Positions 17,477-26,273 of a stretch of 53,225 nt of DNA are shown here, in pieces; within the stretch, counting starts at the first letter, position 1; every line of letters starts with the position of its first letter. The stretch spans positions 1-53,225 of the forward strand of contig JAFGGU010000108.1 of assembly GCA_016930375.1 (NCBI GenBank), given 5' to 3'. The notes under the pieces are model-generated. The model did not search any database, was not told the DNA's origin, and saw only the letters and a list, made by a program, of their open reading frames with translations. Position numbers and translations under genes: made by a program. Source of the stretch: Bacteroidales bacterium. Lineage in GTDB: Bacteria > Bacteroidota > Bacteroidia > Bacteroidales > UBA10428.

Positions 17477-18532
17477 GTGGGCAAAACCATTCTCATCACA
17501 GGAGGGGCAGGTTTTATCGGATCGCACGTGGTCCGTTTATTTGTAAATAAATATCCCGACTACCTGATTGTTAATCTGGATAAACTGACCTATGCAGGCA
17601 ATCTCGAAAATCTCGCAGATATAGAACATCGGCCCAATTATAGGTTTGTCAAAGCCGATATTACCAACCTTCAGCAGGTGAACACCCTGTTCCACGAATA
17701 CCGGTTTGATGGCATCATCCACCTTGCAGCAGAATCACATGTCGATCGTTCCATTACCCATCCGCTCGATTTTATCCAGACCAATATCGTGGGTACGGTA
17801 AATCTGCTGAATTCCGCCAAAGAAAAATGGCAGGGTCATTACCACGAAAAGATCTTTTACCATATCTCAACCGATGAGGTTTTTGGCTCTCTGGGCAAAG
17901 AAGGATATTTCACGGAGGATACCGCTTATGATCCGCGCAGTCCCTATTCCGCATCCAAAGCAAGTTCTGATCACCTGGTAAGGGCTTATCATAATACTTA
18001 CGGGTTGCCCGTTAAAATCTCCAATTGTTCCAATAATTACGGTCCCAACCAGTTCCCCGAAAAACTTATTCCGCTTGCTATTAACAATATTAAAAACAGC
18101 CAGGCAATCCCGGTTTACGGAGCAGGTGAAAACATACGCGACTGGCTGTATGTTGAGGACCATGCCAAAGCCATTGATGTTATTTTTCACCAGGGTAAAA
18201 TTGGGGAGACCTATACCATTGGCGGGAATAACGAATGGAAGAACATTGACCTCATCCGTCTGCTCTGCCGTATCATGGATGAAAAACTGAACCGGCCCGT
18301 GGGTACCTCAGAAATGCTGATCACTTTCGTGACCGACAGGGCCGGACATGACCTGCGATACGCTATTGATGCCTCCAAATTAAAAAATGAATTGGATTGG
18401 TCGCCTTCCCTGACATTCGAACAGGGGCTCGTGCTGACAGTTGACTGGTACCTGGCCAACGAAAGATGGCTCCGGCATGTGGTGAACGGTGATTACGAAA
18501 AATACTACGAAAAGCAATATCAGCATCGCTGA
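17477..18532 (+). CDS. rfbB: dTDP-glucose 4,6-dehydratase
   Basis: 351 residues, starting at a GTG (17477) 11 bp after galE. Converts dTDP-glucose to dTDP-4-keto-6-deoxyglucose, the precursor of rhamnose and amino-deoxy sugars. Motifs: GGAGFIGSHVV, LDKLTYAGNLENL, HLAAESHVDRSI, the catalytic STDEVFGSL, SPYSASKASSDHLV with Tyr-x3-Lys, SNCSNNYGPNQFPEKLIP and RDWLYVEDHAKAI. Length is normal for RmlB. RmlA, RmlC and RmlD are not in the window, so the dTDP sugar may feed another branch. Its stop TGA directly abuts the stop of glmS on the other strand, with no spacer. Confidence 0.96.
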   Translation: MGKTILITGGAGFIGSHVVRLFVNKYPDYLIVNLDKLTYAGNLENLADIEHRPNYRFVKADITNLQQVNTLFHEYRFDGIIHLAAESHVDRSITHPLDFIQTNIVGTVNLLNSAKEKWQGHYHEKIFYHISTDEVFGSLGKEGYFTEDTAYDPRSPYSASKASSDHLVRAYHNTYGLPVKISNCSNNYGPNQFPEKLIPLAINNIKNSQAIPVYGAGENIRDWLYVEDHAKAIDVIFHQGKIGETYTIGGNNEWKNIDLIRLLCRIMDEKLNRPVGTSEMLITFVTDRAGHDLRYAIDASKLKNELDWSPSLTFEQGLVLTVDWYLANERWLRHVVNGDYEKYYEKQYQHR

Positions 18533-20368
18533 TCACTCCACCGTCACTGACTTTGCCAGGTTGCGGGGTTGATCCACATTGCATCCGCGCATTACGGCAA
18601 TGTAATACGACATTAACTGAAGGGGCACAACTGCGAGCAGCGGAGAAAATATAGCATCTGCTTCCGGAATTTCCACTGTATAGTTGGCCAGTTGCTTGAT
18701 GGTGGTGTCACCCTCGTTTACCACCGCAATGATGTTGGCCTTCCTGGCTTTCACTTCCTGGATGTTACTGACAATCTTATCATAGGAATGATCTTTAATG
18801 GCCAGCACAACAACGGGCATATTCAGATCGATCAGGGCAATCGGGCCATGTTTCATTTCAGCAGCCGGATATCCTTCAGCATGTATATAGGAGATTTCTT
18901 TTAGTTTCAAAGCCCCTTCAAGGGCTACCGGAAAGAGGTAACCCCTTCCAAGATAGAGGAAGTTATTCACGTACTTGAATAATTCCGCGAGCTTCTGTAT
19001 TTCACCGGCGTGCTCCAGAATTTTCTCAATCTTGCCGGGAATTTCCTTCAATTCATCAATATAATGCTGGTACTGTTTATCATCCAGGATATTTCTCCTT
19101 CTGCCGACCAGGATGGCCATCATGGCCAGAACAGTGACCTGCGCGGTGAACGCCTTGGTTGAAGCCACGCCGATCTCAGGCCCGGCATGCGTATATACTC
19201 CGCCATCGGTTTCACGGGGTATGCTCGAACCTACGACATTGCATATACCCAGCACCAGCGCACCGGCGTCTTTGGCAAGCCTGACAGCAGCCAGCGTGTC
19301 AGCGGTTTCTCCGCTCTGACTTATGGCGATCACCACATCATCTTTATCAAGGATCGGATGACGGTACCGGAACTCGGAAGCATATTCCACCTCTACCGAA
19401 ATCCTGGCCAGGTCTTCAAATAGATACTCACCAACAAGTCCGGCATGCCATGAGGTTCCGCAACCAATGATGATTATACGCTTGGCTTCTACCAGTCGCG
19501 GTATCACCTGATACAGCCCTCCCAGGTGCAGTTCAGTACCCTGAGTTGTAATCCTTCCGCGGAAAGTATCCATGATGGATCGCGGTTGTTCATAAATTTC
19601 TTTCAGCATGAAATGCTCATATCCTCCCTTGTCAATTTCGCCGATATCCAGATCGAGCTGTTGAATCGTAGGGGTGAGCGGTATGTTCTTAAGGGTTTTC
19701 AGCACAAGCTCCGTGCGGGTGATGATGGCGACATTCTGGTCGCTCAGGTAAATCACACTTTTTGTATATTCGACGATCGGTGTTGCATCCGAAGCCAGGA
19801 AGTATTCATCATTTCCCACTCCGATGACCAGCGGGCTGCCCTTCCGGGCTGCAATAAGCTTATCAGGCTCATCGGTGCACATGATCACCACGCCATAGGC
19901 TCCTTCAACCTGGCTGAGCGCTAACCTGACGGCCATTTCAGCGCTGACATTTCCATTCAGGTAAACATACTCTATCAGATTCGCCAGTACCTCTGAATCA
20001 GTATCACTCTTGAAAGAAAAACCAAGGTTCTTCAACCTCCCCTTCAATTCGACATAATTCTCGATGATGCCGTTATGGATCAAAATGAATTTGCCGCCGG
20101 TGGATTGGTGGGGATGGGCATTGGTATCATTGGGTTCACCGTGGGTAGCCCAGCGCGTATGTCCAATGCCGATATTGCCATGGATAGGATTCCCACTGAC
20201 ATGTTTTTCCAGATCGCTTACCTTCCCCTTGCATTTGTAAATATGAGATTCCGAATTCAGAATCGCGATTCCGGCCGAATCATATCCGCGGTATTCCAAA
20301 CGTTTAAGCCCATTGATAAGTATCGGATATACTTCACGATATCCAATGTAACCAACAATTCCACACAT
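18533..20368 (-). CDS. glmS: Glutamine--fructose-6-phosphate aminotransferase (isomerizing)
   Basis: 611 residues, standard length. Makes glucosamine-6-phosphate from fructose-6-phosphate and glutamine, first step to UDP-GlcNAc for peptidoglycan, lipid A and surface glycans. The N-terminal class II glutaminase begins MCGIVGYIG with Cys2 as nucleophile after Met removal; further motifs are GHTRWATHG, NGIIENY and SDTDSEVLANLI. Two SIS sugar-isomerase domains follow (IIIGCGTSWHAGLVGEYLFE, ISQSGETADTLAAV; LGRGYLFPVALEGALKLKEISYIHAEGYPAAEMKHGP) and the end DQPRNLAKSVTVE is typical. It lies 29 bp after the GT5-like gene on the same strand, likely an operon. No glmS ribozyme is seen upstream. Confidence 0.97.
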   Translation of the reverse strand: MCGIVGYIGYREVYPILINGLKRLEYRGYDSAGIAILNSESHIYKCKGKVSDLEKHVSGNPIHGNIGIGHTRWATHGEPNDTNAHPHQSTGGKFILIHNGIIENYVELKGRLKNLGFSFKSDTDSEVLANLIEYVYLNGNVSAEMAVRLALSQVEGAYGVVIMCTDEPDKLIAARKGSPLVIGVGNDEYFLASDATPIVEYTKSVIYLSDQNVAIITRTELVLKTLKNIPLTPTIQQLDLDIGEIDKGGYEHFMLKEIYEQPRSIMDTFRGRITTQGTELHLGGLYQVIPRLVEAKRIIIIGCGTSWHAGLVGEYLFEDLARISVEVEYASEFRYRHPILDKDDVVIAISQSGETADTLAAVRLAKDAGALVLGICNVVGSSIPRETDGGVYTHAGPEIGVASTKAFTAQVTVLAMMAILVGRRRNILDDKQYQHYIDELKEIPGKIEKILEHAGEIQKLAELFKYVNNFLYLGRGYLFPVALEGALKLKEISYIHAEGYPAAEMKHGPIALIDLNMPVVVLAIKDHSYDKIVSNIQEVKARKANIIAVVNEGDTTIKQLANYTVEIPEADAIFSPLLAVVPLQLMSYYIAVMRGCNVDQPRNLAKSVTVE

Positions 20369-20397
20369 AAAAAAAGATTTTGAAAATTATGGAAACG

Positions 20398-21213
20398 TCA
20401 ATGTGATCCGTTCATTACCTCATCATAAAATCCAGAATAAGCCTCCACGTAGGAATCTGCATCCTGGTAAGGCAACAAAGGTTTTCCCGATTTTTCAAGA
20501 TATTTTATGACATCGTTATGAATCTGATTGCTGCCAATGATAATGCCATCAGACATATTCACTGTCAATTTTATATAATTGAGATAACTCGGGTCATCTA
20601 CTATTTTGAGATCTTCCGCCGGAACACCATCCATGCTCAGCTTTTTCCCGAAAAGCTTATTCAGGGGCTGTTTAAACTCGCTGTCATACAGTGACAATAT
20701 GACCTTTGAATTCCTGAAAACAGGATCGTCATCATAGAGCTTCTTGATATAAATCGAAATCAGGGCCGAAAACCAGCCGTGACAATGAATGATATTGGGT
20801 GGCCATTGCAATTTCCTGACAGTCTCGATGACACCCCGGGCAAAAAATATGGCCCGCTCATCATTGTCCTCGAAAAAATCACCTTTGTCGTCACTGAACA
20901 GGTACTTTCGCTGAAAGTAATCTTCGTTATCGATGAAATAAACCTGCATCCTGGCAGCCTGAATGGAAGCAACTTTAATAATCAGGGGGTGATCCGTATC
21001 GTCAATAATGATGTTCATGCCCGACAAACGTATCACCTCATGAAGTTGATTCCTCCGCTCATTGATACATCCGTATTTTGGCATGAAGGTCCGTATCTCT
21101 CTGCCCTTTTCCTGTATGGCCTGAGGCAGATTTCTTCCTATGACCGACATTTCCGTTTCGGGAAGGTATGGGGTGATTTCCTGGGAAACGTAAAGAACTT
21201 TTGTCCCTGTCAT
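20398..21213 (-). CDS. Starch/glycogen-synthase-like protein (GT5 N-terminal domain only)
   Basis: 271 residues: only the N-terminal half of a glycogen synthase (full enzymes are about 480). It starts KVLYVSQEITPYLPETEMS where active enzymes have KxGGLADV, so the ADP-glucose-binding K-x-G-G motif is lost; IIHCHGWFSALISIYIK matches the acceptor-side segment. The C-terminal Rossmann domain with donor-binding residues is absent, and the frame ends normally, so this looks like an established short form rather than a fresh break. Short GT5-like genes next to glmS and panC are frequent in Bacteroidota; catalysis by this form is doubtful. Confidence 0.8.
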   Translation of the reverse strand: MTGTKVLYVSQEITPYLPETEMSVIGRNLPQAIQEKGREIRTFMPKYGCINERRNQLHEVIRLSGMNIIIDDTDHPLIIKVASIQAARMQVYFIDNEDYFQRKYLFSDDKGDFFEDNDERAIFFARGVIETVRKLQWPPNIIHCHGWFSALISIYIKKLYDDDPVFRNSKVILSLYDSEFKQPLNKLFGKKLSMDGVPAEDLKIVDDPSYLNYIKLTVNMSDGIIIGSNQIHNDVIKYLEKSGKPLLPYQDADSYVEAYSGFYDEVMNGSH

Positions 21214-21244
21214 TGAGTTCTTCAGCTGTTTATGAAAATTCTGA

Positions 21245-21252
21245 CAAAATTA
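21245..21252 (-). promoter_or_regulatory. -7 element TAATTTTG of the GT5-glmS operon
   Basis: Full -7 match on the minus strand, 31 nt before the ATG at 21213. Just upstream an inverted repeat GACAAT-N7-ATTGTC (21265-21283) covers the -20 to -35 region and could be an operator. No TTTG at standard spacing. Confidence 0.5.
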
Positions 21253-21310
21253 CGAAAAAAACTTGACAATTGTATCTATTGTCGTAAAGGCAAATAAAGA
21301 TGATATAGCG

Positions 21311-21340
21311 TTTAGGGGTTTAGGGGTTTAGGTTTTTAGG
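21311..21340. repeat. Telomere-like TTTAGGGG tandem repeat
   Basis: TTTAGGGG at 21311-21318 and 21319-21326, then TTTAGG and TTTTTAGG. Short 8-mer array of the same G-rich, stop-containing kind as the arrays elsewhere in the window. Confidence 0.7.
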
Positions 21341-21393
21341 CTGTAGACTGCATAACTGCAAGACTTCTACTGCTGCTGCCACTGCCACTGCTG

Positions 21394-21433
21394 CTACTCC
21401 CTACTCCCTACTCCCTACTCCCTACTCCCTACT
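21394..21433 (-). repeat. Heptamer array GGAGTAG at the 3' end of the cyclase gene
   Basis: Five perfect CTACTCC units on the plus strand (21394-21428) plus a partial one; on the minus strand the coding sense reads GGAGTAG. The stop codon and last codons of the cyclase gene (GSRE-stop) lie inside the array. Confidence 0.92.
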
Positions 21434-22050
21434 ATCCCAACCGCCCTCACCGGTGAACCATCTCCCCCCGCAATTTTGAGGGGAAAGCAACAGAACAGGA
21501 ATCCTTCAACGGGAAGGTCTTCCAAACCGACAAGGTTCTCGATCAAAACCATTCCGGCTGCCAGGAGAATTTTGTGGACCATGTAATCATGGGTTTCCAC
21601 AGGGTCAAAGCTGATGGCGTCAGTGCCAATGCCTCTCAGTTTAAACCGGGTAAGGTAACGGGCTGCCTCCAGATCAGGCACAGGAAAGCCTTTCATATAT
21701 TCATTTCTTCCCCAGAAGCGACTCCAGCCGGTAAACAAAAGTACAAAACCGGAATTTTCTATTTTCTTCTCATACAATTGCAGCCGTGATTTTGTGATAC
21801 CCTGCCGGCAATCGATTACCAGTCCCTTTCCAATGAACCTTGCGGGCGGGGTACCTGCCGTATCAAAGCCGTCCCTGAAGAAGTGCCTGCCGCAATCAAT
21901 ATGGGTACCGGTATGCGCTGATAAATGAAGTAAGGTTTCATTATAACCAGCTGATTCAAAATCTGTAAGCTTAATCAGACTGGCCGGTTCAGAACCCGGG
22001 AAAACAGGCATCCCGGTTTCCAGCGTATGGGTTAGGTCGATTACCTGCAT
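21415..22050 (-). CDS. Cyclase family protein (kynurenine formamidase-like metal hydrolase)
   Basis: 211 residues, cyclase fold (PF04199-type). The metal-binding HTGTHID motif is present (LSAHTGTHIDCGRHFF), with DLTHTLETGMPVFPG at the N-terminus and GIGTDAISFDPVE in the second half. Family members hydrolyse N-formylkynurenine or related amides with a divalent metal; the substrate here is unknown because no tryptophan-degradation neighbours are seen. The last residues VGSRE and the stop are encoded by the GGGAGTA heptamer array, so the original C-terminus has probably been replaced. Divergent from the SiaC-like gene. Confidence 0.9.
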   Translation of the reverse strand: MQVIDLTHTLETGMPVFPGSEPASLIKLTDFESAGYNETLLHLSAHTGTHIDCGRHFFRDGFDTAGTPPARFIGKGLVIDCRQGITKSRLQLYEKKIENSGFVLLFTGWSRFWGRNEYMKGFPVPDLEAARYLTRFKLRGIGTDAISFDPVETHDYMVHKILLAAGMVLIENLVGLEDLPVEGFLFCCFPLKIAGGDGSPVRAVGIVGSRE

Positions 22051-22106
22051 GCCAATAAAATTGAGACGTTTGTCAATTGATTTCCGGTCAGGCGAATATA
22101 GTCAAT

Positions 22107-22136
22107 CAAAATTATGCATTCGTCATAACATTCAAT
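22107..22136 (-). promoter_or_regulatory. Promoter of the cyclase gene (ATTG-N18-TAATTTTG)
   Basis: Minus strand ATTG (22136-22133), 18 nt, TAATTTTG (22114-22107), about 57 nt before the ATG. Confidence 0.6.
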
Positions 22137-22185
22137 CTTATTTGCAGCAATGACGTAAACATAGGCAAAACAAAAACTAACAAAG

Positions 22186-22560
22186 ATGAAAAACTTGGAT
22201 CTTGAACCGACAAACAGTACCCCGCTGGTAAAGTTTATCACCGATGGGAGACTGTTGATCGAGGGCCGCTCATTACCTGAAAATGTCACCAAATTTTATG
22301 CGCCCCTGATCGATTGGGTCAGCCTGCTGAAAGTGGAAGTGGTCAGGCTGGATATCAATCTTGAATACTTAAACAGCGCATCCTCCAAAAAACTTCTTGA
22401 AATGTTGAAAGTACTGGATGCCAATAACAGCATCCAGGAATTGATCATTAACTGGCATTACGAGGCCGATGATGAAGATGCCCTCGAAAGCGGTCAGATA
22501 TTTGAAGAACTTTTACGCAGAGCTGAATTTCGGTACCACGAATATTCCGAAGCAGCGTGA
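22186..22560 (+). CDS. SiaC-like regulatory phosphoprotein (DUF1987)
   Basis: 124 residues, the full length of a DUF1987/SiaC domain, a STAS-like fold. Typical features: TPLVKFITDGRLLIEGRSLPEN at the N-terminus, FYAPLIDWV, and INLEYLNSASSKKLLEMLKVLD, where the Ser cluster corresponds to the region phosphorylated by SiaB-type kinases in Pseudomonas. In that system phosphorylated and free SiaC control a diguanylate cyclase and cell aggregation. Neither a SiaB-type kinase nor a SiaA-type phosphatase gene is adjacent, so partners and output are unknown. Followed by a short-unit repeat array. Confidence 0.8.
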   Translation: MKNLDLEPTNSTPLVKFITDGRLLIEGRSLPENVTKFYAPLIDWVSLLKVEVVRLDINLEYLNSASSKKLLEMLKVLDANNSIQELIINWHYEADDEDALESGQIFEELLRRAEFRYHEYSEAA

Positions 22561-22562
22561 GA

Positions 22563-22705
22563 TAGTAATGAGTAATGAGTTATGAGTGACAAGCAGTAGA
22601 GACAGTCTTGCAGTCCTGCAGTCTAATCACCCAATAACCTAATCACCTAATTACCTAATTACCTATTCACCTAATCACCTAATCACCTAATCACCTAATC
22701 ACCTA
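22563..22705. repeat. Two opposed short-unit arrays between convergent genes
   Basis: After the SiaC-like gene, plus-strand GAGTAAT-type heptamers (22563-22588). Then from about 22628 to 22705 about nine CACCTAAT octamers with variants, which read GGTGATTA on the minus strand and run into the stop codon of the arginase-like gene (TAG at 22705-22703). Each array has its G-rich strand in the sense of the gene it follows. Confidence 0.85.
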
Positions 22706-23848
22706 ATTAATCCTCTGAAACGCCTTCCACCACATCTCCGGAATATCGTGATTGCATGCCTGCTGGTATTCTTCCTGTGAACAAGCCACCAAAATCTGTT
22801 TCCCCGATTTGATTTCCGGAATTTCCATCCACCATCTTCCGGTAACGAGACTTTTATAAAAAGTCAATGCGTGCTCCATGTCCCGGTGATTCACCATGAA
22901 CACCTTAAAATCGGGATTATCCTGGGCAGGTCTTTCCTTTTTGCGCTGGGAGAATCCTTCGGTAAAATACCAGATGGCCTGCGCTGCCAGTCTCGAAGTC
23001 TGATCCTGAATATCATACTCCGGATTTATCTCAAAAATTCCAAAACACGAAACCTGATCGCTTAAACCAGCAAATCTCGACAACTGGCAGGCTTCTTCAG
23101 ACATCAGCCCGTTGGGCGAAGAGAACAGGGTTCCGGGTGCATCGGGCTGTTTAATGGCCCCAATATCAAAACTCACCAGTTGTGCATCACGCAGAAAGGG
23201 CTCGGCCAACAAAAGATTGGTCCGCAATGATCCGAGCCTGACCATGTCAAATCCTCTCTCTTCAAGCAAAGCAATGTGCGCGGGATCAACCAGGTACTGT
23301 TGGTGTCCCAGACTGCTATACCTGAATAATTTGGAACTGTTGATCACCGGCAATGCCCAGGATGAAGAAGTTGGTGTCCCCTCTTCCACATCGAGACGGG
23401 AATCAACAATCACGGCATTTGTGGTAGAAGCCCGTTGTTCATACGCCATGAAAATTCCCCTTGTGACATCCTGTGTGCCTCCCAGCACAATGGCAGTTAC
23501 CTGGTTGTTCAAAAGATGAATCATCACGTCACGGATGCCAAACATCGTATCTTCTGCTGATGCCGTGGCTTTAATGTTGCCGAGATCGATGATCCTGAGC
23601 TTTTCATTTACCCTGAAAAGCTCGTACAGTTTCATCCTGATCCTGTCGGGTGCCAGCGCTGAACCCTGGTTATGCGAATTCCGGTCCTCCGCAACTCCCA
23701 GTATTGCCAGCTGGTAATTGCTAATTTCTCCTACCGGTGAGCTGGGGGTGTTGATCGTGATGTTGCGCCCGAACAAGGCATCACTGAACCTGAATTGCTT
23801 ATCGGGTTTCTCCAGTGATACAGGTTCAAAATAATTATTCAGATCCAT
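22703..23848 (-). CDS. Arginase/formimidoylglutamase-fold protein with altered metal site
   Basis: 381 residues, ureohydrolase fold. The three landmark motifs are recognisable but changed: GGTQD at 123-127 where enzymes have GGDHS, VDSRLD at 148-153 in place of DAHxD, and SFDIGAIKQPD from 227 in place of SxDxDxxDP. The two-manganese site therefore lacks several His and Asp ligands, and hydrolysis of a guanidino substrate is doubtful. Proteins of this type are often annotated formimidoylglutamase in Bacteroidota. It lies 9 bp after topA on the same strand, so the two are co-transcribed; no histidine-degradation genes are near. Confidence 0.8.
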   Translation of the reverse strand: MDLNNYFEPVSLEKPDKQFRFSDALFGRNITINTPSSPVGEISNYQLAILGVAEDRNSHNQGSALAPDRIRMKLYELFRVNEKLRIIDLGNIKATASAEDTMFGIRDVMIHLLNNQVTAIVLGGTQDVTRGIFMAYEQRASTTNAVIVDSRLDVEEGTPTSSSWALPVINSSKLFRYSSLGHQQYLVDPAHIALLEERGFDMVRLGSLRTNLLLAEPFLRDAQLVSFDIGAIKQPDAPGTLFSSPNGLMSEEACQLSRFAGLSDQVSCFGIFEINPEYDIQDQTSRLAAQAIWYFTEGFSQRKKERPAQDNPDFKVFMVNHRDMEHALTFYKSLVTGRWWMEIPEIKSGKQILVACSQEEYQQACNHDIPEMWWKAFQRIN

Positions 23849-23857
23849 GCGATCGGG

Positions 23858-26170
23858 TTATTTCTTTTTCTTTTTCCGGACCGGAGCTTCCTGTATGATC
23901 TTCATGCAATCATCATAGGTCAAAGCTTTGGGATCTGCTCCCCTGGGGATTTTGTAATTTTCCTTTTTATAACTGATATAGGGTCCCCAGCGGCCGTTCA
24001 GAACCGATAATTCCGGATCCTTAAAAACAGTTATGACCTTGTTTTTATCCTTTTCCCTTTTTTCCCCGATCAATTCTACAGCCCGGTCAAGCTCAATAGT
24101 GTAAGGATCATCCACTCCTTTGTGCAGGGAATAGAACTTGGATTCATGCAATACATAAGGTCCGAACCTTCCTGTGGACACTTTAACCTCGCTGTCTTCA
24201 AACAGTCCCAGGGTGCGCGGAAGCTTGAACAGGTCAAGGGCTTCCTCCAGGGTAAGCGATTCTATATTTTGTCCTTTACGAAGCTGTGCATACCTGGGCT
24301 TTTGCTCCCCATTGGTTTCGCCAATCTGCGCAACTGCGCCAAACCTGGCCATACGGGTATAAACCGGCTTCCCCGATAAAGGATCATTTCCCAGCAGCCG
24401 TTCGGCCTTGGTAACCTCCTTTTTTGCCAGCGTAGCCTCCACTTTTTGATGAAATGGGGTGTAGAACTTTCGGATCATATCGTTCCAGTTCGATTTGCCA
24501 TCCGCAATTTCATCAAACTCCTTTTCCACAAGGGCAGTGAAATTGTAATCGAGGATTTCCGTAAAATGCTCCACCAAAAAATCATTCACGAGCATCCCGA
24601 TATTGTCCGGGAAAAGCTTTCCCTTTTCAGCTCCTGTTATCTCCGTGCTGACTGTTTCCTTGATTTTCCCTTTTTCGAGCAAAATTACATTGTATTGTCG
24701 CTCCTTCCCGGGACGTTCCTCCTTGATGACATATCCCCTTTGCTGAATGGTGGATATGGTAGGCGCATAGGTCGATGGCCTTCCGATGCCCAGCTCTTCA
24801 AGTTTCTTGACAAGGCTTGCCTCCGTATAACGCGGCGGGTAATGCGTGAATTTTTCAGTGGCCGTTATCGAAGCATACGAAAGCTTGCTTCCTGTTTCCA
24901 GCGGGGGAAGCATTACCTCGCTCTTTTCTTCGGCTTCCTCATCCGAGGATTCGAGGTAGACTTTCAGAAATCCTTCGAACTTCATCACTTCGCCTTCAGC
25001 CAGGAACTTCTCCTTTCTCCCGGAAACCGTAACGGTTACCGTGGTTTTCTCAAGCCTGGCATCGCTCATCTGCGAGGCAATGGTCCTTTTCCAGATCAGT
25101 TCGTACAGCTTTTTCTCAGTTGCATTGCCTTCGACAACGGAATTACTGAGATAGACAGGTCGGATGGCCTCATGCGCTTCCTGAGCACCCTTGCTTTTGG
25201 TTTTATAATTCCGGATATTCACATATTCCTTCCCGTACTCCTTGCTGATGATCTCCTCGGCGGCCTTTAGTGCAGTATTTGACAGATTCACCGAATCGGT
25301 CCTCATGTACGTGATCAACCCGGCTTCATACAACCGCTGTGCTACCGTCATGGTTTGTGAAACCGAAAATCCGAGCTTCCTGCTGGCTTCCTGCTGCAGG
25401 GTAGAAGTGGTAAAAGGAGCTGATGGCGATTTCTTGGCAGGCTTTTTTACAATGTCAGTTATGGTAAATACGGCATCCCGGCAGTGCCCGACAAAGTCCA
25501 ACGCTTTTTTGCGATCGGGAAACCTTTCATCCAGCTCTGCTTTCAGAAAATAGATCCTTTTATTCTTATCATGAACCTCGAATACACCATTGACGCGAAA
25601 GGAGGATGTGCTTTTAAAATTGATGATTTCCCGCTCACGCTCCACAATCAGCCTTACGGCAACCGACTGTACACGTCCGGCTGAAAGGGATGGCTTGACC
25701 TTGCGCCAAAGGATAGGAGAGATCTCGAATCCCACGAGCCGGTCAAGAATCCGCCTGGCCTGCTGGGCATTCACCAGGTTCTGGTCGATTCCCCGGAAAT
25801 TTTCAATGGCATGCAGTATGGCTTCCCTGCTGATCTCATGAAAAACGATCCTTTTGGTGTTTTCCTTTTTGAGCTTCAATTCCTTGTACAAATGCCAGGC
25901 AATGGCCTCTCCTTCACGGTCTTCATCAGACGCAAGCCAGACGTTTTTGGCATTTTTTGCGGATTCCTTCAGATCGGCGACTGTCTTTTTTTTATCAGGA
26001 GGAACAATATATCGGGGTTTGAAATTGTTCTTGATATCAATACCAAGATCTTCCTTGGACAGGTCACGGATATGGCCCATGCTCGATTTCACTTTAAAAT
26101 CCTTCCCAAGGAATTTCTCAATGGTTTTTGCTTTTGCCGGTGATTCTACGATTACTAAATTGTTGATCAT
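23858..26170 (-). CDS. topA: DNA topoisomerase I
   Basis: 770 residues, type IA topoisomerase that relaxes negative supercoils. TOPRIM domain at the N-terminus (LVIVESPAKAKTIEKFLG with the catalytic Glu, LASDEDREGEAIAWHL with the Asp pair), then QQARRILDRLVGFEISPILW, SAGRVQSVAVRLIVERE and the active-site Tyr288 in GLITYMRTDSVNLS. The C-terminus carries two small repeats (GRFGPYVLHESKFYSL, GRWGPYISYKKENYKI) in place of the Cys4 zinc ribbons of E. coli TopA, and ends in a run of lysines (RKKKKK), a usual Bacteroidota arrangement. Divergent from the PBP1A gene; first gene of a two-gene unit with the arginase-like gene. Confidence 0.97.
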   Translation of the reverse strand: MINNLVIVESPAKAKTIEKFLGKDFKVKSSMGHIRDLSKEDLGIDIKNNFKPRYIVPPDKKKTVADLKESAKNAKNVWLASDEDREGEAIAWHLYKELKLKKENTKRIVFHEISREAILHAIENFRGIDQNLVNAQQARRILDRLVGFEISPILWRKVKPSLSAGRVQSVAVRLIVEREREIINFKSTSSFRVNGVFEVHDKNKRIYFLKAELDERFPDRKKALDFVGHCRDAVFTITDIVKKPAKKSPSAPFTTSTLQQEASRKLGFSVSQTMTVAQRLYEAGLITYMRTDSVNLSNTALKAAEEIISKEYGKEYVNIRNYKTKSKGAQEAHEAIRPVYLSNSVVEGNATEKKLYELIWKRTIASQMSDARLEKTTVTVTVSGRKEKFLAEGEVMKFEGFLKVYLESSDEEAEEKSEVMLPPLETGSKLSYASITATEKFTHYPPRYTEASLVKKLEELGIGRPSTYAPTISTIQQRGYVIKEERPGKERQYNVILLEKGKIKETVSTEITGAEKGKLFPDNIGMLVNDFLVEHFTEILDYNFTALVEKEFDEIADGKSNWNDMIRKFYTPFHQKVEATLAKKEVTKAERLLGNDPLSGKPVYTRMARFGAVAQIGETNGEQKPRYAQLRKGQNIESLTLEEALDLFKLPRTLGLFEDSEVKVSTGRFGPYVLHESKFYSLHKGVDDPYTIELDRAVELIGEKREKDKNKVITVFKDPELSVLNGRWGPYISYKKENYKIPRGADPKALTYDDCMKIIQEAPVRKKKKK

Positions 26171-26194
26171 TCCATGAACGTTTTATGACGGTGC

Positions 26195-26224
26195 AAATAA
26201 ATCAATAATGCCGCGAAGTTCAAA
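26195..26224 (-). promoter_or_regulatory. Promoter of topA (TTTG-N18-TTTATTTG)
   Basis: Minus strand TTTG (26224-26221), 18 nt, TTTATTTG (26202-26195), one mismatch from TAnnTTTG, about 25 nt before the ATG. On the plus strand TACTTTTA (26245-26252), also one mismatch, is a candidate -7 for the PBP1A gene. Confidence 0.5.
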
Positions 26225-26273
26225 ATTTTAATTTAAATAATCACTACTTTTACCCCCTTCACTGCTAATTTGT

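Noticed and set aside
20369-20397. glmS ribozyme upstream of glmS
   Set aside because: Only 29 bp separate glmS from the preceding gene; no room and no matching core.
21311-21340. Telomere repeat of eukaryotic origin
   Set aside because: The TTTAGGGG run is short, inside a bacterial operon region, and fits the other G-rich short-unit arrays.
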